From Morchella semilibera (lineage: Eukaryota > Ascomycota > Pezizomycetes > Pezizales > Morchellaceae): a stretch of DNA of 64,000 nt. The stretch is from positions 1,450,530-1,514,529 of the forward strand of contig CM018605.1 in NCBI GenBank assembly GCA_009192285.1. The letters run 5' to 3'. The notes beneath the pieces are model-generated. The model did not search any database. It worked only from the letters and a program-made list of their open reading frames with translations, and was not told the DNA's origin. The position numbers and the translations under genes are program-made. Positions 47,150 through 60,000 of the stretch are shown here, piece after piece; the first letter of the stretch is position 1, and each line of letters opens with the position of its first letter.

Positions 47150-48027
47150 TTAGCAGCTTGCGCCCCTTATCTTTTCAATTTTTCCTTGGACTGAGTAGTA
47201 GTTGCTCATTTGGACTTTGCTCTTCTTTCCTGTCGTAGGGCAGAAGCAGTAACAACCACCTGACATTGAGCGTTAGCAAGGCAAATTTGAGCGTAGGATC
47301 AGGGTAGAAATACGTTTCTCGGCCCATGGTGGGGTGTAGAGATGTAACGACACGGCAATATTCTTTGGGTCTGGGTTCTCAACACGGTGGAGACCAATCT
47401 GAACGGACAGTCAGCAAATTTCCATGGGTAGAGGCACGCAAAAATCAAGAAAACGTACATCGTCGGAGATATAAGTGACCTCATCACTACCATAGACAGT
47501 GACCTTCTCGACCTTCAAAGGCTGGTCTACAGCAACTTCCGAGGGCATCTCATATAGAGTTTCCTGGAGCCTTCCTTTGAGCACCTAAAGCTCTTCATTA
47601 GAATAATTCATTCAATGGAATTCAAACAGTAATTTACCTTCATTATACAGTGCGCATCTGCATGGTCATGCACAGGGCTCCCTTTCCCAGGAGTCCACAC
47701 AAGGATCAATAAATTCGCCTTCCCATTCCCATGGTCGACAAAATTGCGTGTATAATTCCTGCTCAGATCCTCTAGCGCAAATCCTCCCCAATGTGCTTCG
47801 TCAGAGGTATATCGCTCCATGACTCTGATCAAATCTTTGACATCGACATCGGCGCTGTCAATACCGGAAGAGGGGCCAAGAACCCTCTTGATATCCTGAA
47901 CAAGATTCTCAAACGCATTGAGGGGCCTTTCAGCATCGAACTTCAGGCACATACACTTCTTTGGGGGTTGTGTATAAGCTTCGGTGGTAGTATCGGGAAG
48001 GGGCTGTGGAACTGCTGACGGAGCCAT
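47150..48027 (-). CDS. Cysteine dioxygenase
   Basis: This cytosolic non-heme iron enzyme oxidises L-cysteine with O2 to cysteine sulfinate, the first step of cysteine catabolism toward taurine or sulfate. Exons 48027-47638, 47584-47459, 47398-47314 and 47259-47150 give 236 residues in frame. The cupin iron site is complete: His120 and His122 in [11 protein letters not shown], and His176 in IGLHRVENP. Cys127 and Tyr193 (SLHLYTPP) occupy the places of the Cys-Tyr cofactor pair. The family block [14 protein letters not shown] crosses the first intron. The end ([16 protein letters not shown]) matches fungal homologues. The [10 protein letters not shown] segment before the last exon differs from the commonest form, but its splice sites are clean. 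The gene stands alone. Confidence 0.95.
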
Positions 48028-51000
48028 TGTTGATAGTTGTGGTGGTGCTGGTGGTGCTGGTGGTGGTGGGAATTGCTTTTGGTTGATGGTTGAGATTGTT
48101 AGGGTGATATAGATAGGGAAGATGTAAAGTAGCTATGTAGCTTGTAGGGTAGATGAGGGGACCTTTTGGGTAGGCGCGCGCGCTAGATATATGTAACGGG
48201 GGCGGACGTCGAGCTTGAAAGCAGTTATCTTGAAGATGGTTATCTTGGGGGCGGTTATCTTCGGGCAGCCTGAAAGCTAGTGTTGTCTAAGGTGAAATAG
48301 TATGTAGTTATGTATCTTCCCCCTTCCCAATTGCCTATGAGATATCACGGCACTACGCGTTGACCTCAGAATTTGGTAATTTTGTCTCGCGAAGGGATTT
48401 TTTAGGGTCAACGTAGCCGCATCGGATGGCTGCGTTACCAGAACTGTTCGGGTAAAGATAGCTAGCAGGGGGAGGTAGATCAGTCACACGGAGGCTCTCA
48501 CTTGTGGACGAGTGTGTTATCAGGTTTTCTATGATATACAAGAGAAGAGAAGAGATACGTGGAGTACAGCACTATAAAAATTGAATTATTGGAGACTGGT
48601 AGAGGCATGTAGGTAAATGTAGGTACCCTGAACTGTGTGTGACCTCGCTAGCTCTCCACAATTACCAAAACGCGTTAGAGCTGTAGCGGGTACACATCAC
48701 AGGATCTTTCAAAAGCCTTGGACATCGATCAACTCCTAAGTTACAACTCAGGGAGGTGCAAGCACCCTCAATTAGCAGAATAGTAGATATTCTACTATTT
48801 TCACCTGCATGGCCCTGCCTTTCCGAGCAGCTGCATGGCATTGCAGCGTCTATCGTTGGTAGAGTAACTACTCTGGACGGCTTGACTCGGCTATCATGCA
48901 CGCTGTAAGTTCGTTATCTGATTCTTAATGCACCCAGGGCCCCTCGATAGAGTACTCTAGAGATACGATAGGTACATGTACCAAGTAGAGTAACTGATAG
49001 ATAAGTGAGACAGCTCTTTCTTTCGGCGGCAGAGGCTTTGGAGATGTCTCGACGGGTAAAGTAGGATAATAATGTATGTAGTTTTGGCCTGAGGCTTGGC
49101 ACATACGTCATGTGACTGTTATTATTCTTGGCGAATAAGTCCATACGTCCAATTACAAGTCTAATGGGAAAGTTTACGGAAATGCCTACAAGGGGATTTT
49201 TGAGTTCATTGAATTCTGATTCCGAGAGGGCCAACATGCCGGGTGGTGGAGCTGAAGTTTGTTTCATTTGCAAAGACATTTCCTAATAAGGTAGGCTTGT
49301 TCCATGATGAGGGTCGCGTCAGCTAATAAAAGGACTACCGTCCAATGTGATACCAAGCTGAACTGAACAAGAGGACATACAGTTTGCAGAAGTGTACTCG
49401 GTGTGTGCCGTGATGCACCTACAACCGGGTCACAAGAGACATCATACGCTCTGCCCTTGCTGCCACCGGAGTAATCGAGTGAGAGGAAGTGATGTAAACT
49501 GTCACCTTAACTGCTGTTGCTACCGGTGTAGTCGAATGAGTAGGTTTAGGGAACGGCTCATGCTATTGTCGAAGGGCCCAACAAGAGATCCAAGACACGA
49601 AATCACTTTAAGGCTTTAAAGGGACTCAAAGAGAGTGCTTAGTGAATCATACGCATAGCTTTTGTCTGTGCTTATCGTTGCACGTGACAACCAATTCCGA
49701 GTGCTAACTCATGACTGCCTCAAACCCTCAAGGGCCAAACACCACAATGAAATAAAATAGCTTCCTGGTACACCTGTGAGTTTCATGAAGGGATGGGGAA
49801 TTTAAACGGCAAGAACGACTTCTCTCAGAAGGGCGGGATCTATTTATGAGCGAATATATATGCATTAAGATAACACTCCAAGAACCGGAGAACGTTTCTT
49901 TAATGGGGGAAGACATAGAAATACCAGGAGATAGCATGGAGCCCCTAGTTTATCTTTTGATAAATGGATTTTTTTGTGGAATATGTCCACGGCCGTGGGG
50001 GCGCCCTAAAGTGAGTATTGCTTTCCGCTTTTCTCGCTGTATCATTGGGTGTGACTCGTGGGACATAGCTAAAAGGCTAGGGCTGTCTCGGCCCTTCTGG
50101 AACTGAAGCTCGTGGGGTCTGATTTTCTAGTACATGCTCATGGGGCTGACTTAAGGCTTTATATCAATGGTCAGCATTTATATGGAGAGTTTTGCAATAA
50201 GCGCGGCAGAGAAGCGGTGCCAGTGAAAGAAGAGCTAGAGGGTGCGGTTTCGCTATAATTTTAGGCATATAAAATGGTGGAGGCCGGGGCATTTATCTCT
50301 ACTCCATCAAAAAGTTAAATCTTTTCCCGAAGTTCGAGGTTAAATGGGAACCTCGAGAGAAAGCTTAGGCCAGTACGTTCGGCTCGGGCTCGCTGAAGAT
50401 TAAATAAAGGTCGCCCGGGGCAGACCGACAGTTCCGCTGATGATGACGGGTCACACTAACACCCTGGTCCCGGAAACATCTTACTCCGAATATTCTAGGA
50501 TAGTTATAGCTTGAGGTAATGGTTATAATTAGTAGGGTTTTTGGTGTAGGGCTTTTATAGATAAAGTTTTAAACTACTCTCTGGTGGTGATATGTTTTTG
50601 TTTGTCCTTAGTAGGTTAAACCTTGAGTTCAGGCTATGGGGGGGGATCTGACGAAATATCCTTTTAGAAGAAACAGGCGTGTATTCATTCGCTGCGGCCC
50701 GCTCTGGTCATCCGGCAGTACAATGACCATCAGGTACACCCCCGCACATCTAGCTATTCACCGAGTTAGTACGCATAAGTCTACTCTGTGTTAATATCGC
50801 AGGTACTTAGGCAGCTACTAATCGGACTACGCATATGCGCATGCTACTCGCGATCGGCGGTCGTAGTGAATAAACACTGCTCAAGGATGAGGCTCACGGC
50901 AAGACAATCTGTTCCCATCGGAGCCCTCTTATGTAATATGAGGGGTAGGGCCTTGAAGTTCTCAGGGTCTGGTTTGGTGTCGGCATTAAATTTGGGAGGG

Positions 51001-52296
51001 CACAGGTATTTGACCTCTCAATGAGCTTCGCAGCGCATGTGAAATCTCTCTTAGATCTGAATCGATGGGGGCGTTAATTCTTCGGCGGAAAGGGGAAAGC
51101 ATACTAGGGACTTACCACTGCACCTGGGCTGGGTGCTGCAGCCCCCAAGTCCGCCCTTGAGGGGCTTTCGCTCGGGTGAGGCTAGGAAAAAGCAGCCAAT
51201 AGTTTCCACTCCTGGGTGGGCATGTAATAGTGTCAATATCTACATGTAGCATGTAACTCTTGTAAAGAGAAAGTTATCCCTCGAAGGGGGATTCTTTCCG
51301 CACTGAATAGTTAGCTAGCTCAGGGCACGGCGCTGGGTCTCTAGAGTTGGTGCTATTTTGGTTTTCTCTTAAAAGGTTTAACTCGTTTCCCCAGATTGTG
51401 GTGTGTTTATTTCTAAACTATAGCAATATTTATGAGGTCCAAGACTTCTGGGCGACGTATGGGTTTGGGGATCTATTCAACTTGAACGTGGCAAGAGTTG
51501 AAAAGATAGAACTCAATTGCTGCATAAGCAAGTGGCATTTCCTTTGCCATTGACTCATGATTAGATATGCAGAGGACTGTGCATAGGTGTAGATTTGGCA
51601 TCGTCGGCTGTCTTTGCTGGCCATGGTCCATTTCCCGGCCTAGTGCTGCCCAAAAATGTAACTCTATAGATCTAGATTTCTCGGGGGTTGTCACCATTGG
51701 GTTTTTTTAACGAAAGAAACTGAAACATAGCCATCAAGGTTTATCGAGCTTGTATGGTGCTAGATGTTGTTTTATTGGGATAATTCGAGGTGTTCCCTTG
51801 TGTAGTTGAGTTCTGATTTCCTGGCGGCCGCGAGTTCTTGTACGGGTGTCCTTGCAGCTGGAACCAGAGGCCAGGACATATCCGGTCTAGTAGGTTTATT
51901 TTAACATGGCCAACCCAGAGGTGCTAGAGGGCTCGGGAGAGTTATACGTAAACCTACATGTACATACATTCTTCGAAATATATCGCCCGATATTGGCACT
52001 CCTTGGCAATTCAACACCCCACCAAAAATTAAATATCTCCAATTTGATAACCAAACTACACTGTTGTTTGAGGGACCTAAATCCTTTTTCAAAAACTTCC
52101 GGCTGAATTTGTCTAACAGAGATGTTGCATGATGGAGTTTCATCAAAAACCGCCGGACGAACACTTGAGCTTTCCTTACCTACCCGCTTTAAAAGGGCAT
52201 ATAAATGCATAGAATGTTGCCAAGATAAAAGAAATCTCAAGCACTTTTAAACTCGGCTTTTAGAAATTACCCTGAAACTCGAGTCCTCTCCTCCGC
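48028..52296. other. Gene-poor region
   Basis: The first 250 bases are the cysteine dioxygenase promoter and leader, with a GGT/GCT run at 48034-48070. Beyond that I see no exon chain, codon bias or family motif. TACATGTA occurs at about 48974, 51240 and 51955. The short frames of about 60-120 codons here look random. Confidence 0.5.
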
Positions 52297-52304
52297 TATT
52301 TAAA
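52297..52304 (+). promoter_or_regulatory. Candidate TATA element of the small secreted protein gene
   Basis: TATTTAAA lies about 160 bases upstream of the ATG at 52465. It is followed by a pyrimidine-rich leader that ends in CTAAAAAA directly before the start codon, a good fungal start context. Confidence 0.45.
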
Positions 52305-52464
52305 CACTTGGAACCCCCCCACCTTTTCCCACCCTTTCCCCGATCTTTCTCCATCAATACCATCAATACCGATCCTCTGAAATTTGACTATCTCCAAATT
52401 TTCACTCTCCTCGATCTCCGAAAACTTCCAGTAACACCTAAACCTCCTAAAAACACCTAAAAAA

Positions 52465-52884
52465 ATGTTCAAGTTCATTCACCTCCTTCTTCTGGCCTTG
52501 GCCACTTTCAATCTCACCGTCGCTTTGTATTTAAAGTGCGAGACAACCGATGGATCCCCATTCAAGGATGACGTCGAGCGCGCTATCAAGCTTGTTGAGC
52601 GCCGCACTTTCTGCTGCCAGGATTCTCCATCAAACTGCAACGACCTCGTCACCGATGAAGGCACTGCCGCCTTGTCTCTCTGCGCCTCCGCCTCCAGTCC
52701 CTTCGCTACTTGCATCCTTTGCAACACCCTCGCAACCCATTATACGACTATAGTTAACGTATGCAAATGGGCTGATCCCAAGCAGAACGGCCGCGAACGA
52801 GTTGGAGGATGGATCCAAAACGAGAATCCAAGCTACCGCCTTAACGTTTACCACTCGCCAAGGCAGAACGCGATCCAAGACTAG
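52465..52884 (+). CDS. Small secreted cysteine-rich protein
   Basis: A single-exon frame of 139 residues. Residues 1-20 (MFKFIHLLLLALATFNLTVA) form a clear signal peptide with likely cleavage after VA. The mature part has eight cysteines (LKCETT, FCC, SNC, SLC, ATC, ILC, NVC), enough for four disulfides. It has the pattern GSPFKDDVERAIKL near its start and RVGGWIQ...YRLNVYHS near its end, which I associate with a widespread family of small secreted fungal proteins of unknown function. It is small, secreted and stable, so it could act at a host interface or in microbial competition, but nothing in the sequence settles this. The stop is followed by a T-rich probable 3' UTR. Confidence 0.85.
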   Translation: MFKFIHLLLLALATFNLTVALYLKCETTDGSPFKDDVERAIKLVERRTFCCQDSPSNCNDLVTDEGTAALSLCASASSPFATCILCNTLATHYTTIVNVCKWADPKQNGRERVGGWIQNENPSYRLNVYHSPRQNAIQD

Positions 52885-53308
52885 TGGAAGGGCTGGAAAT
52901 ACTGGAAGTGGGGGATATGGGCCAATTTTTTTTCCTCTTTCTTCCTTTTTCTTCTAATGTCTGTTAAAAGTTTCTGTAACCTTTTTTTTCTCTTTAGCTT
53001 TTGAATAAAATTTGAAAGCTACTGATAACTGTCTTCTTCTTGCTTTTTGTGACTTGTTCTTTTTGTGACTTCTTTCTTTCTCTTGTCTCTTTCTTCTCCT
53101 GTGTCTCTTTACACTGCTTCTTTTCTTCTTTTATTCTCGTAACAGCGGCTTGAACTAATGGCAACACCAACATTTACTTACCCATAGCAAAAGATCTAGA
53201 GGAGATCTATTTTACGACTTTAACTCTCGCCTCCCATTCCCTCGTATCTATAGCCTTAGTCGTCGAATGAGCATTAAACTAGAATACCCCTCCTTCACCT
53301 TCTTCACC

Positions 53309-53380
53309 CTCCCTCATCCTCCCTCATCCTCCCTCATCCTCCTTCATCCTCCTTCATCCTCCTTCATCCTCCTTCATCCC
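53309..53380. repeat. 10-bp tandem repeat (CCTCCCTCAT then CCTTCATCCT)
   Basis: About seven units with exact 10-base spacing. The first three or so read CCCTCATCCT and the last four CCTTCATCCT, a single C-to-T variant spreading through the array. Confidence 0.9.
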
Positions 53381-53700
53381 CCACCACCAAGCCCCAAGCC
53401 ACCCCACAAAAACATGCAGTTCTCCAAGTTTCCGATGTCCAACAAGTCCTAGAACACTGCACGCGCGCAAAGCTCTCGGGGACACGGAGAGCACCATAGC
53501 CAAGTCCCGAGCCCCGTAACCCCCGTCAACACGAGCCCCCTCCATTACGTGTGGAAACCTAACCCTATGTACCGAGTGATTGTCTATGATTGGAGCAATA
53601 GTGGGTTTTGGGTTCAGGTATCGGTGGGTCTGTAGTTACGGCGGAATGCTCCGAGAAGCCGAGGATACCCAAGAGGATGTTAGTTCTCGATTGTCTATGT

Positions 53701-54065
53701 CTAGCCTTGGGCTGTAGCAATGGGTAATAAGTGATCAGACGGAACGCCACCAAGATGTACGTTTGCAGGCACATTTGTAGCTAAGCCACCCGATGATTTA
53801 ATACCCACCGCTGTAGTAGCCACGGTATATGTAGTCTCTAGGGGTAATAGAGAGAGACTAATTGCTCCGCGATAATCCCAAGAAGAGCCAGGAGAGGGGA
53901 CTCCCCCCTCGCCAAGTACAGCTATAGCATATGACAATACAAACACCTTTCTCCTCGTATATATGTCTTGCCACAATGTACTAATGTCCTCACTATAATC
54001 CTTAGTGCTACATACTATTTGGACTAGTTCTAGCACTCTGTACCTGTGGTATTGAAGCAGCATTG
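53701..54065 (-). CDS. Possible gene of unknown function (long open frame)
   Basis: The minus-strand frame is open for 247 codons up to 54444. The upstream part is pyrimidine-rich and may be a leader rather than coding. From the internal ATG at 54065 it reads 121 residues, including LWQDIYTRRKVFVLSYAIAVLG, and ends LPIATAQG. No domain or signal peptide is recognised. The open length exceeds chance expectation for mixed sequence, but compositional skew may explain part of it. Confidence 0.25.
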
Positions 54066-56708
54066 GAGATATGGAAAGAATTTCAAAGAAGGAGGTGGAG
54101 ACAGGGAGAAAATGACGAGGAGGAAGAGGAAGAGCAGAGGGAGCAACGATACGGGTGGAGAAGATCAGAAAAGGGGGTCCCAAGGTGAATGATGAGTCTC
54201 GAGATAATGAGCGCACCGGGAAGGGGGTAGGGGGTGGAAAGGCAGGGGGCAACAGGCGCGGCGGACCTGGGCTCTCTAAGTGATTTCCTTTATGGTGTTG
54301 GGTGTTTTTGTTTTTGCAGGCGGAGGTTGAGGGGAGGAAGATCCATCCGCTCTGGTGAGGAGGGAGTGGATGGTCGTCATAGCCTACGGGCTGTATGCAT
54401 GTATTAAGTATAAATAAATAAATACTCTGTAACTGTGTTCTCAAATAAAGACACGGTCCTCTTATTATCGACGTCTGATGTTGTACTAATTACGAGATAA
54501 ACCTTGCTGTCTACATAAGATTTCTTGCCAGTGGTTACTTGAGAGAGCTCGTTGGGAGGGCGCTGATGATACATAAGAAGGCTATAAGTGTCCGGAAAAA
54601 AACAGATTTCTACGTGAAGGGGGAAAAAAAGCATAACCATTGTGAGCACTTATTCCTCTTAATCCTAGTACATACACTAATGAGCATCAAATTCTGTTAA
54701 TTAAGAAATCGATGAACCGAAACTTTGTGGCGTGAGAAGAGATGATGCTTATTCGAAGTAACGAGCTATCTAGGTAATAATGGGAAAAGAAAACAGAGGG
54801 GGCTGTCTTTCTCCAGAAAGTTCCCAAGCTTGCAACCGTGCTTGTGCTGGGATAAACCTCTCCGGCCAGCAGCGAAAATTGAAGCACAAACTTTCCCGGG
54901 TGTTGATGGACGTACGTACAGCTAGGACAGGACTCTCCTCACTCTGTCGTATAGATAGGGGCGCCGGCTTGGAACAAGAAGGAACAAGAGGTGAAGTGGA
55001 TATGTGAGAGATCGTATCCCTTCACTGCCGCCTATTAATGATATTTACCCTAGATTCATAGAGGTCAATGCGGGTAGTTTTCATTAGAACATGGACAGAT
55101 CTGAACATATATATAACCTTTATCCGAGCTCTCCTCTAACCCATAGACACTATTAAGCTTTCATAGCATGGGCCGAGGTCAATTCGTACACATCACTCGT
55201 TGATATAAAATATTAAGGCTAGAAATTCAATACGTGCGGCCCTTGGATGAGATTATTGAGACCCGCCCCTGGCACCCGAGAATGATGGTATTATATTCCA
55301 TGTAGATTTCACACAGGAAATACGTGTTTAGCCTCGCTTGCAATGAGAGGCTAAGATGTCGAGATATATGCTTATATTATTAGACATGAAATCCAGGTCA
55401 TTTCCTTTAGGTTTTCACTTTTGGGAATTTAATTTTCACCAGCGCATTAAGATTATTATAAGAAGGTGCATACATACATGTATGTAGCTATTTAGATGGT
55501 GAGTTTATTCTGTCTTACATGTATGTAGTTGGAATGTTACACCGCAGGCTACCGTTAAGATTGTCATTCAAATCATTTCCCGTTGTGTACCACGCTAACA
55601 AAGTTAGGAAGCAAACCAGGATTAGTCTTCTTCTGCAAAGTGGCTTAACAACAATGATTAGTCTTCTTCACAACTTATCACTCGGAAACTTCAACCTACG
55701 CAGACTGCCATGGAACAAAAACATGCCTCCATATAATCCTTCACTTATGGCCTTTCTTATGTTCCCTTTTACCGTCGACAATCATCTTTATGATCTTGCT
55801 AGACAGCTTTCTAATCTGTGCACTAGGAGTTTTTCCAACCTTTTTGGAAACACACGAGGTGCAGTGGCCAGGGTCGTTTAGCTGGACTGAGTCAATACAC
55901 TTATGGGGCTCAATCATGCAGATCCTATGAGTCGACCTGCGGATTCCCTCCTTGTGAGTACAGGCGTAGGTAATTACAGTGTAAATACACATTGTGGGCG
56001 CTGGGTCGTTGAGGTAAATTGGTGCGAGGTTCAATTGAGCACTCGGTGGTGCTGGTGAATCTCAAGTGTGGAACGGATTGAAGTTATAGGTCAGTTATAA
56101 GCTAAAGAACGATTCTCAGACCGGTAACTTCTCTTAGGGGAATTTAAGATTCTATTTTGTACATGAACAATTTACATGGAAAATTAGACCCAAACGAAAG
56201 GACATATACCACCAAATCTCATATACGAATACACAATAAGAAATAAAAAGAGGGGGAGGGGAAACAAAGGAAAAAGGGTAAACTTTTTGACCCTGCACCC
56301 CACCTGTGCATATGTTGCGATAAACAGCTTCCTACACATATAATAATAAAAATACAACCCCTCAAACACCATGATTTCTCGCCAACTGTACGTCTACCAC
56401 CAAGCTGGTTGTGGATTACCTCCGCCTCTACCCAGGAATGACCTAAACAACATTTTGACCGCCAAACTAAACCAGGGTAGTTGCAGCTTCACTTGTGCCT
56501 CCTATAGTTCCCAAAAAGTCTGGCCCACGCCAGAAGAAGAAATTAATTGTGTTGTTGTTGTTAAAGATGAATACTTGGGGGCTTTGGGACTCGTTCTCAC
56601 CGGCTAGGAAGTGTCGGGAGTTTGGGGTGGTGGCAAGCATGTTCAATTCGGTACTTCTATCGCTTGGTTTCTAAGAGTGGGTACCTCTGTTAGTGGGTTG
56701 TACTGTAC

Positions 56709-57011
56709 TTAGCGCACCTGATCAACTCTTGAGATGAAAGCAACTACGAGAAAGGAGAAATCAGGGAGGAAGGAGTTAATCAAGATACCCACCTTCCACA
56801 AAAGTTTGAACCAACATTTCCATAACTTCATTGCGTGCAGAAGCGTCACTATTGCAACGAGAAGGGAAACAACAGCAATGATAGTATTGAAAACCGCAAA
56901 ACCATCTGTGTTGCTTTTAGCCTTGTTGTTATCACCGCACTGACCGTGGCCTGAGGCCTGCCCCGTACTTCTGACATCGAGCCCACTATAGCAACCCAGT
57001 GTTTCGCCCAC
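56709..57011 (-). CDS. Possible small membrane protein
   Basis: A 100-codon frame holds a hydrophobic segment, FAVFNTIIAVVSLLVAIVTLL, preceded by a polar Gly/Asn/Lys stretch and followed by an aromatic, basic KLWKCWFKLLWK. This is the build of a single-pass membrane protein. The ATG and end are uncertain and splice sites could extend it. Family unknown; it may be a chance frame. Confidence 0.3.
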   Translation of the reverse strand: MGETLGCYSGLDVRSTGQASGHGQCGDNNKAKSNTDGFAVFNTIIAVVSLLVAIVTLLHAMKLWKCWFKLLWKVGILINSFLPDFSFLVVAFISRVDQVR

Positions 57012-60000
57012 ACCTTCACTTTCAGAGTGTTAGAATGGGCTATATTACAGCAAACAATCGAGCTAAAGAACATCACTACTCACAGGATAAGGCAAATTTT
57101 TCGAAATATTCCCAACTCACTACTAGTACTAGATGTAGCGGAGCTCAGTAGCCTGTCTATGTTTATCTCCAGCCGAACTGGATCAACTGGTGCCATCTGG
57201 TTTATCCGGGTGTATGATAGTTTCAGGGGGTCACTTAAATAAAGCTAGGATATTAACAGCTATCTGTATTAAGCGTATTAAGTCCCTGCTTAGCAGAAGG
57301 TGAGATGGCCGGGGAACTGCATTTTAATTTATAAAAGGGACTACTGGACGTATACAATCAGTCTTTTGTACTACCATACATCCAAGATTCCGGCAGTTAA
57401 CATTACACAGCCTTGTCGAGGAGATATCACACTACAATCCATCTTTACTCATGATAGGTCGCAGAATCTAGAGGCCAGTTCTGCAAGACATAGTTGGTCG
57501 ACACTGTACTGTGGGTGTGCGGGCCTACGGTCGCACCAACACATGCACAGGGCGAGCTGATTATTACACAAAGATGCACAAGCTCATTATTGCCCTTGGA
57601 ACACGTCGTCTGCGTCCCTTTCTAGCACTTGATTTGTAGGGGATCAAGAAACACATGTGTACGTAGGCTAACTCTAGGTACATATGCCCGCTTAGCTATC
57701 ATAATAAGGATACAAGCAATTGACACCACAATATGATATAGCACTCGAGGGACGCTGTAGATCAATAAATACGAAAGTTAGCAGCAAATTGCAAATCAAA
57801 CATCAACACTTAGAAGCAGGAGTGGGGCCATTTGGAACTCGGAATCCAGAGACTGCATAGGATTTATCTACCCCACCTACAGCTATATATGTAGTTATTG
57901 ATAATATCTAAAACGGTATTTCGTGGGGGTAAATTTAACCCTAACCCTGGTCATTTGATGACTAAATCAACAACTTTGCAGCTAGAGTAATCGACTATAT
58001 TACTCTGTTTTAAGAGGTCAAGTTTATGTCTTACGATTTTGCTAACAGGGCTGGAATTATTTAACCTTCATATGTTACCTAGTATGGCTAGTAGCCCATA
58101 TATATATATAACCTGGCAGGCCCAGCTACTCGGGTTGGCACTTAATTGCTCTGTGCACCACTTTGAAATAAATCTTAGCCACAAAATAGGTCCGCCCAAG
58201 ATAAGTGGGGTAAACCGTTTCCAGCAGTTTTGCACCTGGTCCTGGTGTGCGGGCAAGTGGCGCATACATACAAGTGCAGGACATAGCTTCCTTCCCCGAG
58301 ATCGTCAGGCAGGATTGAAATCCAAGGCATACCCTGATAGAGAAATCTTGATGAAGTTGACGCATATATTATTAATGTCTTTCAAGCCACACTTTAGATA
58401 TTTTCAGGCGTTGTGGTGTGTCAGTCATATGAAATTAGTATCAATTGCAATAGCTAGTGTACGCGTGATATGGCCATACCACACAGGAACTTTATGACTA
58501 GCCAAAAGGCAACCGGGCAGACAGGAACTACGTATTAGTGTTATCTTGGACCTATCGACTAGACACGGATACTCCCGGATATTGCTGCTCGGGTAGCGCC
58601 GAGGCACTGGCCACTCTATCAAGACTTTTTGACAGGCATCTGAGAAGACCATGGAGAGACCAGCCTAGGTCAAATCCAAGCCGCCTGATTGGTTTCTTCT
58701 CAACATCACCTAACATTCTGTACTACTTTCGCATTAAAGCAGGTTCTTACCCCGAGACTTAACGGTACGCAGCTCACCATATATGCCTAATACATAGAAA
58801 TCTAAAGGCACCATAGGCTTTCTAAAGGGTGTCCCCTACGATCGAATTGGTAAGACTTCCCCAGAAAGTTGTAATTAATTCTTATGGGGGCAGTAATAGG
58901 CACCTCTCCTTATGCAAGGGCTGAATAGACAGCCCTAAATGCTTCCGCGTCCCTTCAAGAATCAACAGGTTATTGCAGGTGACCATAGGCTTATCTATAG
59001 GCGTTTCAAAAGGTCTGCCCACAGATTTATCCAAAGGCTTACCCAAATGATTTATCAATGATTATATTTAGTGGTATATCCATAGCTGTACTCATGCCAC
59101 AGACTCGTTTACCATAGTTCAGCCTTCCTGACGTCTCGTTAGCTTGATGGGAAAATCAAACTTTCTATACACCAAACATTCGGACGAATGGAAGGATATT
59201 GATAAGTTATCCGCTCTGGATCTCAAATTTTGTTCAAATCGGAAAGGCTCGCGGCGCGGGCACGGAGTACCTTTAAACCTTTGTGAGAAGGAGCCGGAGT
59301 CCGCCACGAAATGCCCATCCGCGTGGTGGCACCACATTGGGTCAAATTATGTGCCTTAACTAAACCATTACTACTAACACCAGAATCGAGATCATATGTG
59401 GGACGTAGTTCATGATAGGATGCCTTGCCATAGCACAAGCGAGGGTTTCGCAAAAACGACCTAATGCTTAGTAAGCGACGGCAATGATCGATCTTGCGGG
59501 AACTATCACCCCTTGCTAGTTAGTGAGGCTCACATTTCGCTAAATTCCCCACGGACATACCGACGATAGTGCACCCCCATGAAGGGTTTTCCCGATAGTG
59601 TATTTTTTGTTAGAATACGAGATCGAGAGGTGGTTTTGCTGCCTCAGCCGATCCAACCATTCTATATCAACTACTCTTTAGACCTGACATCCCTCGATCC
59701 CATTGGTACTCCATGCAAAGATATGGATCGGTACAGCTGAAGGCGGTGTAGAGAAAGACCTCTGATGTCCTACCCGTGCAAAGCGCAAAGACTCGGATAT
59801 AGGCGGCATAGATGCAGAAAATAAGACCTTCCACGAGCGCCTTGGTAATGCTATTAATATTGCCTTTATCAATGGAGATGACTCCAAGTTTCATAACTGT
59901 AGGGCAATGTGCGTATTTGCCAGCCACTGACTGCGTGAATGGTGACGACAAGCTCTTGTCTCTTTCACACCCAGCTGCTAACTTCTTTCTCCAGACCTGC

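Noticed and set aside
58039-58497. 152-codon plus-strand frame
   Set aside because: Residue composition (many Trp, His, Ile) and codon use look random; no motif or homology recognised.
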